Of a stretch of 64,000 nucleotides of DNA, positions 1 through 8,963 are shown piece by piece. The stretch is from contig CAWBZS010000001.1 of the NCBI GenBank assembly GCA_963793335.1, positions 558,001 through 622,000 of the forward strand, given 5' to 3'. Position numbers and translations under genes: made by a program. Below the pieces are notes generated by a model. The model searched no databases, was not told the origin of the DNA, and worked only from the letters and a program-made list of their open reading frames with translations. This DNA comes from Sva-07 sp963793335. Lineage in GTDB: Bacteria; Actinomycetota; Acidimicrobiia; Acidimicrobiales; Ilumatobacteraceae. Each line of letters begins with the position of its first letter. Position 1 is the stretch's first letter.

Positions 1-693
1 CAGCACGATGCCTGGCATCACCGCAGCAGGGTGCATGATGCGCCGCCGCCCCGTCTCCGGAGCGGCTGACGCAATGCCGTTGCCTGCCGGCGCGGTGGAT
101 TCGACTCGGGCCGGGGCAAACAGCGCCACCACGGCCGCGGCAACGGCAAACGACCCGGCGACGAGGAACGCCTGCTCGAATCGCGTGTCGTCGAGGACGA
201 GCTCGCCGACGATCGGACCGAAACCGATCCCACCGAAGACCGCCACCGAGAAGTAGCTCGCCCCCTCGGCCCGTCGATGCGCAGGCGACAGGTCGGCGAT
301 CAGGGTTGCAGCACCGACGAAGACGGCCGCCTCGCCGATTCCCATCACCCCTCGCAACAGCAAGAGCTGCCAGAACTCGGTGACCTGGCTCAGTCCGAGC
401 CCGGTGACACCGGCGAGCAACGATCCGCCGACCAACAGCACTCGACGGCCGTAGCGGTCCGCGAGCCGCCCGAGAAACGGTCGGGCCACGATCGCCGCAC
501 CGGCGAACACGGCAATGGTCAGTCCAATACCGAACTCGCCCCGCCCGAGCGGCCCTTCGATGAACAACGGCACGATCGGGATCAGCATCCCGATGTACAT
601 GAAGAAGACCAGCGCACACGCAGTGACCACGAGGAACGGTGCCGTCAGGAGGCGGTCGTTGGACGGTTCCCCTCCCGGCATCGGTGTCGACAT
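1..693 (-). CDS. MFS transporter, C-terminal part outside window
   Basis: Leftward reading frame running off the left edge, so only about the first 230 residues are present. The start is the ATG at 693 (MSTPMPGGEPSNDR). Visible are several hydrophobic helices and the major facilitator signature between helices 2 and 3, GRLADRYGRRVLLVGG, preceded by a helix that reads VVTACALVFFMYIGMLIPIVPLF. The second half of this fragment has the helix 4-6 pattern of a drug/sugar efflux MFS (LLLLRGVMGIGEAAVFVG). Family membership is clear from the loop 2-3 motif; the substrate cannot be told. It lies 68 bp upstream of nothing on its own strand except the transglutaminase-like gene, which ends at 762, so it could be co-transcribed with the cluster to its right. 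Confidence 0.85.
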   Translation of the reverse strand, partial: MSTPMPGGEPSNDRLLTAPFLVVTACALVFFMYIGMLIPIVPLFIEGPLGRGEFGIGLTIAVFAGAAIVARPFLGRLADRYGRRVLLVGGSLLAGVTGLGLSQVTEFWQLLLLRGVMGIGEAAVFVGAATLIADLSPAHRRAEGASYFSVAVFGGIGFGPIVGELVLDDTRFEQAFLVAGSFAVAAAVVALFAPARVESTAPAGNGIASAAPETGRRRIMHPAAVMPGIVL

Positions 694-761
694 CCCGCCA
701 TCTTGCCGACTCGAACCCTCGGCGCCGCAAGCGGATGCTGCTGCCGCCCGATGTCACATGG

Positions 762-1649
762 TCAGCATCGAGCGACGTCGACCGACACCGACAGCGACTG
801 CGGTGACGACGGCCCGACCACGACCCCACGAACCGGAGCGACGTCGGCATAGTCACGTCCCCAGCCGATGGTGACGTGCCGGCTCGGGGCCACGATGCCG
901 TTCGTCGGATCGAAGTCCAGCCACCCATGTTCGGGAATCCACACCGAACACCAGGCGTGGGACGCGTCCGCCCCGATCGTCTTCGGCTCGCCCGGCGGAG
1001 GGTCGGTTTCGATGTAGCCGCTCACGTAGCGTGCCGCGAGGCCGATCGTCCGCAACGCGCCAACTGCAAGGTGCGCGAAGTCCTGGCACACACCACGCCG
1101 CTCCGCCAGCACCAGATCGAGCGGTGAACTCACGACGGTGAACGACGGGTCGAACACGTACTGCTCGAAGATGCTCGAACAGAGCGCCGTCGTTGCGTCG
1201 ACGATGCCCCGACCCGGCGTGAACGACGCCGCCGCCAGGTTGTACAGATCGAGGCGGTTCGAATCGATCGTGACGAAACGCGACGGTGCCGCAAACGGGG
1301 TGACGTCGAGCGCCGCAGGCCCACGCATCCCCGCGAGTGACGCGCTCGCCCGCTCCCACGCCCTGTCGTCACGAGGCAGTTCCTGCTCCCAGATCCGCGC
1401 TTCGGTGATCGCTTCCACGACAAGCCCGTCGTGTGGCCGGTGCAATCCGAACTGCACGATCCGGTTGCCGAAGACGTCGATTCGCTCGTCGTACTCATCG
1501 GCCTCGGGGAACGTGGTGACCACCGACGATGCCACCGTCTGCGCCGGTGTCGGCCGGGCGAGCACACACGCCACGCTGTAGCCATCGAGCATCGTTGCGC
1601 CGTACTCGTACTCGGTGCGATGCACCACCCGATAGCGCTGGCCCGGCAT
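762..1649 (-). CDS. transglutaminase-like cysteine protease-fold protein
   Basis: 295 residues. Residues 1-90 form the bacterial transglutaminase N-terminal beta-rich domain (RYRVVHRTEYEYGATM), residues 150-255 the transglutaminase core. The catalytic triad is visible: Cys188 in GVCQDFAH, His231 in ADASHAW and Asp247 in DFDPTN. It is the last gene of a leftward run in which the ATP-grasp/alpha-E fusion ends 1 bp before its ATG. Proteins of this type (COG1305) recur beside circularly permuted ATP-grasp and alpha-E proteins, a neighbourhood predicted in the literature to make and process a small peptide or amide-linked product. Whether this copy hydrolyses or cross-links is unknown. Confidence 0.9.
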   Translation of the reverse strand: MPGQRYRVVHRTEYEYGATMLDGYSVACVLARPTPAQTVASSVVTTFPEADEYDERIDVFGNRIVQFGLHRPHDGLVVEAITEARIWEQELPRDDRAWERASASLAGMRGPAALDVTPFAAPSRFVTIDSNRLDLYNLAAASFTPGRGIVDATTALCSSIFEQYVFDPSFTVVSSPLDLVLAERRGVCQDFAHLAVGALRTIGLAARYVSGYIETDPPPGEPKTIGADASHAWCSVWIPEHGWLDFDPTNGIVAPSRHVTIGWGRDYADVAPVRGVVVGPSSPQSLSVSVDVARC

Positions 1650-1650
1650 G

Positions 1651-4008
1651 TCAATCCCGTCCCATCATTCGCGGGTCCACCGGCGCGGCCAGGTACGACC
1701 CGACCACGTCGCGTGCCAGTCGGTCGCAACCGTCGAAGACCTCGATCAGCACCGCAGCAGTCGACTCGATCGTGTCGAACGACGCAGCCGAGAGCAGCCC
1801 GAGCAGACGGGACGACTCGTCCACACCGCGCACCCAACCGAGCCGATCGGCCTGATGACGGACTTCGAGAATCGCCGACGCGGCGGCTCGTGGATTGTGG
1901 ACGTCGGCGACGACGAGATGAACGGCGGTGGCGAACTCGACATCGCTGCGGTGCCGACGACGGTAGGCGACAAGGCTCTCGTTCGTGGCGAGGACCAGTT
2001 CGACCACGCGTTGTCGTTGGAAGTCCAGACGATGGTCGTCACCGGGGCCGGCCCAGCCATGTTCGAACAGCCGAGTCTGACGACCCAGCCCGAACGCCCC
2101 ACGCACGCCGTCGATCACCCCGAAGGCGCGCTCGAGCCGGCGGCCGACCTCGCCGAATCGCCACGCCGGCCCGTGCAGCACGCTCTCGTTCCAGAGCCCG
2201 ACGAGCGAGGCGAGGTCGACGAGGATCGACTCGAGCGCTCGCCCGTCGATGCGTGCGATGTCGACCACCGACGGGTTCGGGGACCCGTCCTCGGTGACCA
2301 TCCAGCGCAACTGTGCTCGGGAGTCGGCGAGCCGAGCCAGCATCCGCCCCGCCGTCGCCGAGAAGAAGTCGCGCACGGACGACGCCTCCGCGAGGAACGA
2401 ACCGAGTTGATGGGCGAGCGCCTCCACCCCCGAGGCGAAGACCGCGCCCGATCGAGGTCCGACACCGGCATCAGGCCACGTGCCGGAGATCGAGGCGAGC
2501 ATGTCGAGACCATGATCCACCCACGGCTCGGCCACCTCGGCGGCCACGAGTCCGCTCGTTCGATCGAGCACCACCTCCATCGCCCGCGCCAGGACCTCCG
2601 CTCGTTCCATCGCTCGCCCCGCCCAGAACAGCGCCTCGGCGGCGCGGGTCGGCACCGACGCGATCAGGTCCACCTGCGGCAGGGGGTCCCGGCGGCGCAG
2701 CATCGGTGGGGCGACCGTTCCTCCGACCACCCAGACGTCCTTCGCCGTCGCTGCGGTCGGACGGATTGGATCGTCACCGGGCAGCAGTACTCGTGCGCTG
2801 CCTCCCTGGAGAACATCCACGCCCTTGTCGCTCGCGACGAGATGCAACCGCAGCGTGATCGCGCGCTCGACGAGCTGGCGACCGTCGTAGCTCGGCCACA
2901 CACTCCACGCCCGCTGACTCCGTTCGGCTGCCGGCATGAACGGCAGTGGCCAGACACCCTGATAGTCGGATGTCCGACCGGTGAGCCATGCCCCAGCGCT
3001 GTCCCACTGTTCTGCGAGCGCAGGGTCTTCGATCACCCCACTGCCGTGCGCGTTCGCCAGGCTGACACCGTTCGAACGGGCGGCCAACAGCAGCCCCGGC
3101 ACCCCGGCGCTTCCCTCCGCATTGACCTCCATCGGATCGACCCGATCGTCCTCCAGCCGGCGAAAGACCACATCGACCGGTTCGAGTCCGGCCAACGACC
3201 GCAGCCACACGCGACGCTGCCGGACGACGAGGTCGGCTCCCTCGGCGAGGTTGAGCCCGAGTCGCGTTGCAAGATACGACTGCTCGACGAAGGACGGGTG
3301 GTCCACCCCACCAGACAGCACGACGATGCGCGGATTGCGGTTGACGGCGACGTCGGCGAGGCCGTCGCGCAGCCGGTCTGCGAACGGGTCGAGCGACCGC
3401 AGGGCGCGTCCTGCTGGAAGGCGCGAGATCGTGTCGCGATGCACGCGGCTCGCAACCGACCGACCCAGCAGGGCGTAGCCGACGCCGGCCGGAGCGTCGG
3501 TGAGGTCGCGCACGACGCGCCAACGACCGTCGACGTCGCGAACGATGTCGACGGCATAGTTGGTGAGCCATCGACGATTGGGCCGTCGGCCGAACGCCGC
3601 GAGCCGGTAGTTCGGGCTTCCCCACAGCGTCTTGGGATCGACCGCTGCATCACGGAGCAGCGTCCGTTCGCCGTACACGTCGTCGAGAATCGCCTCGAGC
3701 ATCTGCATTCGAGCGATCGCTCCGTCGGCCAGCGCGACGAATTCGTCCCCATCGATGACCAGCGGGATCGGGTCGAGCCGCCACGGTCGCGATTCGAGCA
3801 GCACCATCCGTCCGTCGGCGCGCAGCGGCAGATCGTGCACGATGTGCCCCGAACCCTCCGCGGCCAGCAGTCGGTCGTGATCGAGTTGCCGCGTCGGCAG
3901 GTCGGCGAGCGAGGCGATCGAGTCCATCAAGGAGAACGCATCGATACCTCCGAGACTTGCCGTCGCGGAGGGGGGCGTCCCGGTGCGGGGACCGTTGTGG
4001 TCGGTCAT
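1651..4008 (-). CDS. circularly permuted ATP-grasp / alpha-E fusion protein
   Basis: 785 residues from the ATG at 4008 (MTDHNGPRTG); an upstream GTG at 4047 would overlap the preceding gene, so 4008 is preferred (28 bp gap). The N-terminal ~470 residues are a circularly permuted type 2 ATP-grasp domain (COG2308-like: WGSPNYRLAAFGRRPNRRW, LEDDRVDPMEVNAEGSAG, LPGDDPIRPTAATAKDVWVVG). The C-terminal ~300 residues, from EALFWAGRAMERAEVLAR, are an alpha-helical alpha-E domain (COG2307-like). The adjacent genes encode each half again as separate proteins, so the cluster has both the fused and split forms. ATP-grasp enzymes join a carboxylate to an amine; the substrate here is unknown. Confidence 0.88.
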   Translation of the reverse strand: MTDHNGPRTGTPPSATASLGGIDAFSLMDSIASLADLPTRQLDHDRLLAAEGSGHIVHDLPLRADGRMVLLESRPWRLDPIPLVIDGDEFVALADGAIARMQMLEAILDDVYGERTLLRDAAVDPKTLWGSPNYRLAAFGRRPNRRWLTNYAVDIVRDVDGRWRVVRDLTDAPAGVGYALLGRSVASRVHRDTISRLPAGRALRSLDPFADRLRDGLADVAVNRNPRIVVLSGGVDHPSFVEQSYLATRLGLNLAEGADLVVRQRRVWLRSLAGLEPVDVVFRRLEDDRVDPMEVNAEGSAGVPGLLLAARSNGVSLANAHGSGVIEDPALAEQWDSAGAWLTGRTSDYQGVWPLPFMPAAERSQRAWSVWPSYDGRQLVERAITLRLHLVASDKGVDVLQGGSARVLLPGDDPIRPTAATAKDVWVVGGTVAPPMLRRRDPLPQVDLIASVPTRAAEALFWAGRAMERAEVLARAMEVVLDRTSGLVAAEVAEPWVDHGLDMLASISGTWPDAGVGPRSGAVFASGVEALAHQLGSFLAEASSVRDFFSATAGRMLARLADSRAQLRWMVTEDGSPNPSVVDIARIDGRALESILVDLASLVGLWNESVLHGPAWRFGEVGRRLERAFGVIDGVRGAFGLGRQTRLFEHGWAGPGDDHRLDFQRQRVVELVLATNESLVAYRRRHRSDVEFATAVHLVVADVHNPRAAASAILEVRHQADRLGWVRGVDESSRLLGLLSAASFDTIESTAAVLIEVFDGCDRLARDVVGSYLAAPVDPRMMGRD

Positions 4009-4036
4009 GGTGAGGTCGATCGTCGGTCGTGCACGT

Positions 4037-4963
4037 TCAGTGCACAACGTACTGTTCGTGCATCACCCGGTTGAGCCGAGCCAAGGCGTTCTGGACGTCA
4101 TCCATGGCGGCGTCGAGCGCCACGCCATCGTCGGCGGCAGGTCGACTCCGGCGCAACTGTCGGTCTGCGGCCTCGAGCGCACCGAGCACCGTGGAGTATT
4201 CGGGCAGTCGCAGAATCGACGTGCGCATCTCTGCCAGGCAACCTGCGACCGAGCGCGGGAACCGATGGTCGAAGAGCAAGAAGCGCACGACCGCAGGGCC
4301 CTCGATGTGGCCTCGGGTGGCCCGCTGATACATCTGCAGCGCGGAGAGCGATCGCAGCACGCCCATCCATTGCACCTCGGCGAACTCGTCGACGGCACCC
4401 GGGGGCAGCGACAGCAGGCTGGCGGCGCGCACGCCCAACACACGGGTGGTCATGTCGGCTCGTTCGATGTACCGGCCGAGCCGCCACATCTCGAAGACCT
4501 CGTCGCGGGTGATCGTCGACTGCAGCACACCGTCGAGGCGACGACTCTCGTCGATCACGCGTGTGAGAAAGCGATCTCGTCGACGCCGCTCGACCGACGT
4601 GATCGCGGCACCTCGCACGTAGATCGAGAGGTCGTTGATCGTCTGCCACGCTTCCCGTGGGAGCACCTCGCGGCAGGTTCGCAGGTTCTCACGGCTCTGC
4701 TCGACGGCGTTGACGATGCTGTTCGGGTGCTCGCGGTCAGCGATCAGGAACTGGGCGACCTGGCCCTCGTCCGACCCTGCGACCGACGGCAACGTGACGT
4801 CGCTGCCGGAGATCGACACGAGCGGGCTCCACCGGGACGACGACGTTGGCAGGTCGGCGAGCACCTCGCCGTACGAGCGCAACACTCGCGCGGAGTCCTC
4901 GGCTCGTTCGACGTAGCGCGCCGCCCAGTACATCCGATCGGCCACACGTGAGAGCAACGACAT
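4037..4963 (-). CDS. alpha-E domain protein
   Basis: 308 residues, starting at ATG 4963 with the family-typical MSLLSRVADRMYWAARYVERAEDSARVLR. The ATG overlaps the stop of the upstream ATP-grasp gene (TGATG), which indicates translational coupling and fixes the start; the reading frame is open for more than 1 kb further upstream, but that is antisense or shadow sequence. All-helical protein of the alpha-E family (COG2307), usual length 300-320. The alpha-E family always accompanies circularly permuted ATP-grasp proteins and is thought to be a partner rather than a known enzyme. It ends 28 bp before the fused ATP-grasp/alpha-E gene. Confidence 0.9.
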   Translation of the reverse strand: MSLLSRVADRMYWAARYVERAEDSARVLRSYGEVLADLPTSSSRWSPLVSISGSDVTLPSVAGSDEGQVAQFLIADREHPNSIVNAVEQSRENLRTCREVLPREAWQTINDLSIYVRGAAITSVERRRRDRFLTRVIDESRRLDGVLQSTITRDEVFEMWRLGRYIERADMTTRVLGVRAASLLSLPPGAVDEFAEVQWMGVLRSLSALQMYQRATRGHIEGPAVVRFLLFDHRFPRSVAGCLAEMRTSILRLPEYSTVLGALEAADRQLRRSRPAADDGVALDAAMDDVQNALARLNRVMHEQYVVH

Positions 4964-6468
4964 CAGCTGCTCCCCGACTGCGACTGCTGCATCGACGAAG
5001 CGACCCCGGTATCGATCGGAGAGCCCTGCTCCGGGTGGTTGTTGTCGACGATCCAGGTGTCCTTGCTGCCGCCCCCCTGCGACGAGTTGACCACCAGTGA
5101 GCCCTTGGTGAGCGCCACCCGCGTGAGGCCCCCTGCGGTGACGTAGCTGTACTGGCCGGTGAGGATGAACGGCCGGAGGTCGAGGTGGCGGGGCTCGATG
5201 CCGTCGTCGACCAACGTGGGTGCGGTCGAGAGATCGAGGATCGGTTGGGCAACCCAGTTTCGGGGGTCGTCGCGAATCGACTCGGCCACGCTCGCGAGTT
5301 CCTCGGGGCTCGCTCGGCTCCCGATCACGATGCCGTACCCACCGCTCTCGTTTGCCGGCTTGAGCACGAGTTCGTGCAGGTTCGCAAGCACGTAGGACCG
5401 CTCGTCGTCGTACATGCACCGGTAGGTCGGCACGTTGGGGATGAGCGGCTCCTCGCCGAGGTAGTAGCGCACCATGTCGGGCACCCAGGCGTAGACCACC
5501 TTGTCGTCGGCGACGCCGGCACCCGGGGCGTTGGCGATGCCGACGTTGCCCGCCTTCCACGCCCGCATCAACCCTGCGACACCGAGCGCCGAGTCCTCCC
5601 GGAACACCTCGGGGTCGAGGAACAGGTCGTCGATGCGCCGATAGATCACGTCGACACGTTCCAACCCCTGGATCGTCTTCATGTAGACGCAGTCGTCGTC
5701 GCCGACGACGAGGTCTTGACCTTCGACGAGTTCGGCGCCGATGCGCTGCGCCAGGAACGAATGCTCGAAGTAGGCCGAGTTGAAGATGCCGGGCGTCAGC
5801 ACGGCGATGCACGGGTCGTGGCGGCCCTCGGGCGCCAACGACGACAGCAGCCGGTTCAGCTCGTCGGTGTACGCATCGACCGGGCGAATGCGGTGGCGCT
5901 CGAACAGCTCGGGGAACGCCCGTTTCGCGATCCCTCGGTTCTCGAGCACGTAGCTCACCCCGGAGGGAACGCGCAGGTTGTCCTCCAACACGTAGAGCTG
6001 GCCATCGCCGGCGCGGACGAGATCCGAACCGGAGATGTGCGCCCAGACACCGAACTTCGGCCGGATGCCTTGGCACTCGGGACGGTAGTTGGCCGAGTCG
6101 TCGAGCAGATCGGCTGGGAACACCCCGTCGGCGATGATGCGCCGATCGTTGTAGATGTCGTCGATGAAGTGGTTCAAGGCCCGTAGGCGCTGGGCGAGTC
6201 CCTGCTCGACCACCGTCCATTCGGCTCCATCGATCAAGCGAGGGATGATGTCGAACGGCCAGGCCCGGTCGATGTTCTCTCCGTCCGAGTACACGGTGAA
6301 CGAGATCCCCATCGTCAGGATCTCGAGATCGGACACCCGCTGTCGTTCGCGCACTTCGTCGATCCCGATGCGGTGCAGCAGTTCGATCAGGTCACCTGCG
6401 ATCGGTCGCGGGCTCCCATCGTGCTCGAGCAGTTCGTCCACGACTGCCGACCGTACCCCGTGGAGCAC
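4963..6468 (-). CDS. circularly permuted type 2 ATP-grasp protein
   Basis: About 501 residues if it starts at the GTG at 6468. The frame stays open to 6537, but that stretch reads through half of a perfect hairpin (6494-6544), so the upstream start is unlikely; a GTG at 6441 is also possible. Motifs typical of COG2308 are present: GISFTVYSDGENIDRAWPFD, IDDIYNDRRIIADGVFP, the glycine-rich KPANESGGYGIVIGS and NLRVPSGVSYVLEN. It is the first gene of the leftward ATP-grasp/alpha-E/transglutaminase cluster and overlaps the alpha-E gene at TGATG. Predicted ATP-dependent carboxylate-amine ligase of unknown substrate. Confidence 0.88.
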   Translation of the reverse strand: MLHGVRSAVVDELLEHDGSPRPIAGDLIELLHRIGIDEVRERQRVSDLEILTMGISFTVYSDGENIDRAWPFDIIPRLIDGAEWTVVEQGLAQRLRALNHFIDDIYNDRRIIADGVFPADLLDDSANYRPECQGIRPKFGVWAHISGSDLVRAGDGQLYVLEDNLRVPSGVSYVLENRGIAKRAFPELFERHRIRPVDAYTDELNRLLSSLAPEGRHDPCIAVLTPGIFNSAYFEHSFLAQRIGAELVEGQDLVVGDDDCVYMKTIQGLERVDVIYRRIDDLFLDPEVFREDSALGVAGLMRAWKAGNVGIANAPGAGVADDKVVYAWVPDMVRYYLGEEPLIPNVPTYRCMYDDERSYVLANLHELVLKPANESGGYGIVIGSRASPEELASVAESIRDDPRNWVAQPILDLSTAPTLVDDGIEPRHLDLRPFILTGQYSYVTAGGLTRVALTKGSLVVNSSQGGGSKDTWIVDNNHPEQGSPIDTGVASSMQQSQSGSS

Positions 6469-6493
6469 CTCACGAAACCCCCCACAGCCATTT

Positions 6494-6544
6494 CGTTCTC
6501 GTGAACTCGTGTCGGAACTATTCCGACACGAGTTCACGAGAACG
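6494..6544. repeat. long perfect hairpin, left copy of a flanking pair
   Basis: Two 24-nt arms (6494-6517 and 6521-6544) are perfect inverse complements around the 3-nt spacer CTA; the core is TGTCGGAA-CTA-TTCCGACA. It lies between two divergent genes, so it is not placed as a terminator for either neighbour. A near-identical hairpin occurs at 7608-7654, on the other side of the single gene between them. Confidence 0.9.
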
Positions 6545-6648
6545 ACGGGTCAGCGCCGGGATGCACGTCGCACCGGTAGGTTGCGCAGACGGGGCATCCC
6601 GCTCGGCCCAGATCGGCCCACGGCAGGAACCGGACTGAAGGAGCCCCG

Positions 6649-7584
6649 ATGGCCACGCTCTCCCCCTCACTCGCCCAGCAGGTGGCCCAGCGCCACGGCA
6701 TCGTCACGCGGCTCGAGTTGGTCGCTGACGGCTACACGCGAAACACCGTGCGATGGCAACTCGACAACGAGGTCTGGGTCCCGGTACATCGTGGGGTCTT
6801 CCGCATCGCCACCTCCCCCGACACCTTCGAGAGTCGCTGCGTTGCGGCCTGCCTGGCCGATCCATCGGCGATCGTCACCGGCGTTGCGGCCGCCCGACTC
6901 TGGCACTTTCGCCATGTTTGGCGACCCGAGCTGCCGTACGTGCTTGTCGGCCACGATCGCACGCCGATCACGAACGGTGTGGTGCTCCGACGCTCGAACG
7001 TCATCGACGCCACCGATGCGGTACAACGTCCGGACGGGATCACCGTCGCCAGCCCGCCACGCGCCTGGTTCGACTGCGCCCGAGACATCGACGACGACCG
7101 CTTCGAGCGCCTCACCGAATGGGTGCTCGACAACCACTCGAGTCTGCAAACGCTGTGGAGGTTGACCCGGCGCCTGCAAGCCAAGGGGCGTCCTGGCCTT
7201 GGTCGCATCAATCGGGTGATGTCTCACCGAGCCGACTGGCAGAAGCCCGCAGGATCTGGCCTGGAACTGCGAGTCCTGCAGGCCCTCGAACGTCGGGGCA
7301 TCGAACTCGTCCGTCAGATGGCGATCACGCTTCCAAACGGGCAGACCATCCACCCCGACGGCGCCGACCCAGCGATCAAGTGGGCGCTCGAGGTCGACCA
7401 CTCGAGCTGGCACGCTGGCAGGCAGGAGTCGCAACGCGACAAGGTGCGCGACCGCGGGCTGCGACGCATCGGCTGGCAGGTCGACCGAGTCACCGACTAC
7501 GAACTCGACGACGACTTCGACGCAGCGATCGGTGAACTCGCCGACATCTACCTCCACCGCCGCCTGACCTTCGCTGCCGCCTGA
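6649..7584 (+). CDS. AbiEi-type antitoxin-domain / DUF559-like endonuclease-fold protein
   Basis: 311 residues. The N-terminal part resembles the winged-helix domain of type IV AbiEi antitoxins (HGIVTRLELVADGYTRNTVRWQLDN, then WVPVHRGVFRIA). The C-terminal ~90 residues look like the DUF559/very-short-patch-repair nuclease fold: LPNGQTIHPDGAD, WALEVDHSSWH and a following RDKVRDRGLRRIGWQVDRVT. Such fusions are common, often multicopy, in actinobacteria; no cognate AbiEii toxin gene is next to it. The gene sits alone between two copies of a long hairpin. It may be a solitary regulator or a nuclease; activity is not demonstrated for most members. Confidence 0.75.
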   Translation: MATLSPSLAQQVAQRHGIVTRLELVADGYTRNTVRWQLDNEVWVPVHRGVFRIATSPDTFESRCVAACLADPSAIVTGVAAARLWHFRHVWRPELPYVLVGHDRTPITNGVVLRRSNVIDATDAVQRPDGITVASPPRAWFDCARDIDDDRFERLTEWVLDNHSSLQTLWRLTRRLQAKGRPGLGRINRVMSHRADWQKPAGSGLELRVLQALERRGIELVRQMAITLPNGQTIHPDGADPAIKWALEVDHSSWHAGRQESQRDKVRDRGLRRIGWQVDRVTDYELDDDFDAAIGELADIYLHRRLTFAAA

Positions 7585-7607
7585 CCCCGCCAGCTTCTCC
7601 CGCCAGC

Positions 7608-7654
7608 TTCTCGTGAGCTCGTGTCGGAATAGTTCCGACACGAGTTCACGAGAA
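7608..7654. repeat. long hairpin, right copy of a flanking pair
   Basis: Arms 7608-7629 and 7633-7654 with spacer TAG and a single G-T type mismatch; otherwise it matches the inner 22 nt of each arm of the hairpin at 6494-6544. This copy lies between convergent gene ends (rightward 6649-7584 and leftward 7706-8944), so it could act as a bidirectional terminator here. Confidence 0.88.
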
Positions 7655-7705
7655 CGGATCTGGGGTGGCGCCGGATTGGGTGGGGTGCAGTTGGGTGGGG
7701 TGGGG

Positions 7706-8944
7706 TCACTCAGTCGGGGGCTTGGGCTCCTTGGGGAGGCCGAGGACGCGTTCGCCGACGATGTTGCGCTGGATCTGGCTCGTGCCGCCCCAGATCGTCT
7801 CCGAGCGGGAGAAGAAGAACGACGACATCATCGGACTGACCGGATAGCCGTCGCGCTGCTTGTCACGAGCGGCGCCGGGCCAGCCGCCGGACTCGGGGCC
7901 AGCGTCGATCAGCATGCCCTCGGCGCCGAAGATGTCGACAGCCAACTCCATGGCTGCCTTGTGCATCTCCGACCAGAACATCTTGTTGGTGGCACCGAGC
8001 GCGATCGTGCCCATGTCGCCGCCGCCCGAGAGCGTCGCCGACAAGTTGCGCAGACCGTTGATCCGAAGGATCTGGATCTTGGTGTAGTACGTCATCAGCC
8101 GCTGACGAATCAGTTCGTCGTCGATGAGGCCCTTCTCGGTGGCGGCCTCGACCAGCAAGCGGTACTCCTCGGCGAAGCGCCGGTAGCCGGTGGTGGCCGA
8201 CTGGCCTCGCTCGAACGCGAGGGTGGAGTTGGCGACCTTCCAGCCGTTGTTGACGCCGCCCACGACGGCGTCCTTGGCGCAGCGAGCGTTGTCGAAGAAC
8301 ACCTCGCAGAACTCGGCGGTGCCGTCCGGCTGGGTGATCCCGCGGACCTCGACACCTTCCTGGCGCATCGGCACCAACATGTACGAGATGCCTGCGTGCT
8401 TGGTGTCCGGGTCGGTCCGGGTGAGCAGGAAGCAGTAGTCGGCATGGTGGCCCTGCGTCGTCCAGACCTTCTGGCCGTTGATGACCCACTCCTCGCCGTC
8501 GAGCACGGCGCTGGTCTTCAGCGAGGCGAGGTCGGAGCCGGAGTTGGGCTCGGAGAAGCCCTGGCACCAGCGGGTGGTGCCCGAGAGGATGCCGGGCAGG
8601 AACTCCTTCTTCTGCTCCTCGGTGCCCCACTGCAGAATCGTGGGACCGACGAGCGTGTCGCCGAAGAAGTCGCCGCGCATCGGCGCCTTGGCACTGGCGA
8701 ACTCCTCGGAGAGCACGACGCCCTGCATCGTGGTGAGACCCTTGCCGCCGTACTCCGCCGGCCAGGTCGCGCAGATCCAGCCGCCCTCGAAGAGCTTCTG
8801 CGGCCACTCCTCGTTGAACTGCTGGCGCTGCTCGTCGGTCATCTCGAACCCGTCGTCGAACCAGCCATCGGGCAGGTTGTCGTGCAACCAGGTCTTGATT
8901 TCGGCGCGGAATTCCTCGGCTTCGGGGGGATAGGAGAGATCCAT
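7706..8944 (-). CDS. acyl-CoA dehydrogenase
   Basis: 412 residues from ATG 8944 (MDLSYPPEAEEFRAEIKTWL), preferred over an upstream GTG at 8965 that lies inside a palindromic operator. FAD-dependent acyl-CoA dehydrogenase with all three domains: helical N-terminus, the middle-domain FAD/substrate motif WCQGFSEPNSGSDLASLKT, WTTQGHHADYCFLLTRTD, and the C-terminal motif IWGGTSQIQRNIVGERVLGLP. It removes two hydrogens from an acyl-CoA and passes electrons to ETF; etfBA is encoded about 9 kb away. Closest in style to the steroid/branched acyl-CoA dehydrogenases of actinobacteria. Transcribed alone, divergently from amt. Confidence 0.92.
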   Translation of the reverse strand: MDLSYPPEAEEFRAEIKTWLHDNLPDGWFDDGFEMTDEQRQQFNEEWPQKLFEGGWICATWPAEYGGKGLTTMQGVVLSEEFASAKAPMRGDFFGDTLVGPTILQWGTEEQKKEFLPGILSGTTRWCQGFSEPNSGSDLASLKTSAVLDGEEWVINGQKVWTTQGHHADYCFLLTRTDPDTKHAGISYMLVPMRQEGVEVRGITQPDGTAEFCEVFFDNARCAKDAVVGGVNNGWKVANSTLAFERGQSATTGYRRFAEEYRLLVEAATEKGLIDDELIRQRLMTYYTKIQILRINGLRNLSATLSGGGDMGTIALGATNKMFWSEMHKAAMELAVDIFGAEGMLIDAGPESGGWPGAARDKQRDGYPVSPMMSSFFFSRSETIWGGTSQIQRNIVGERVLGLPKEPKPPTE

Positions 8945-8963
8945 TCCCCCATTCTGCCCCTCC

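Noticed and set aside
1648..4074. 808-codon open frame on the + strand
   Set aside because: It is antisense to the ATP-grasp/alpha-E fusion, which has clear family motifs; the + frame is Arg/Pro/His-rich with no recognisable domain, a usual high-GC shadow.
4037..6220. Alpha-E frame extending upstream to give 727 residues
   Set aside because: The upstream part is a shadow of the ATP-grasp gene; the alpha-E protein starts at 4963 with the family-typical MSLLSRVADRMYWAARY and a TGATG overlap.
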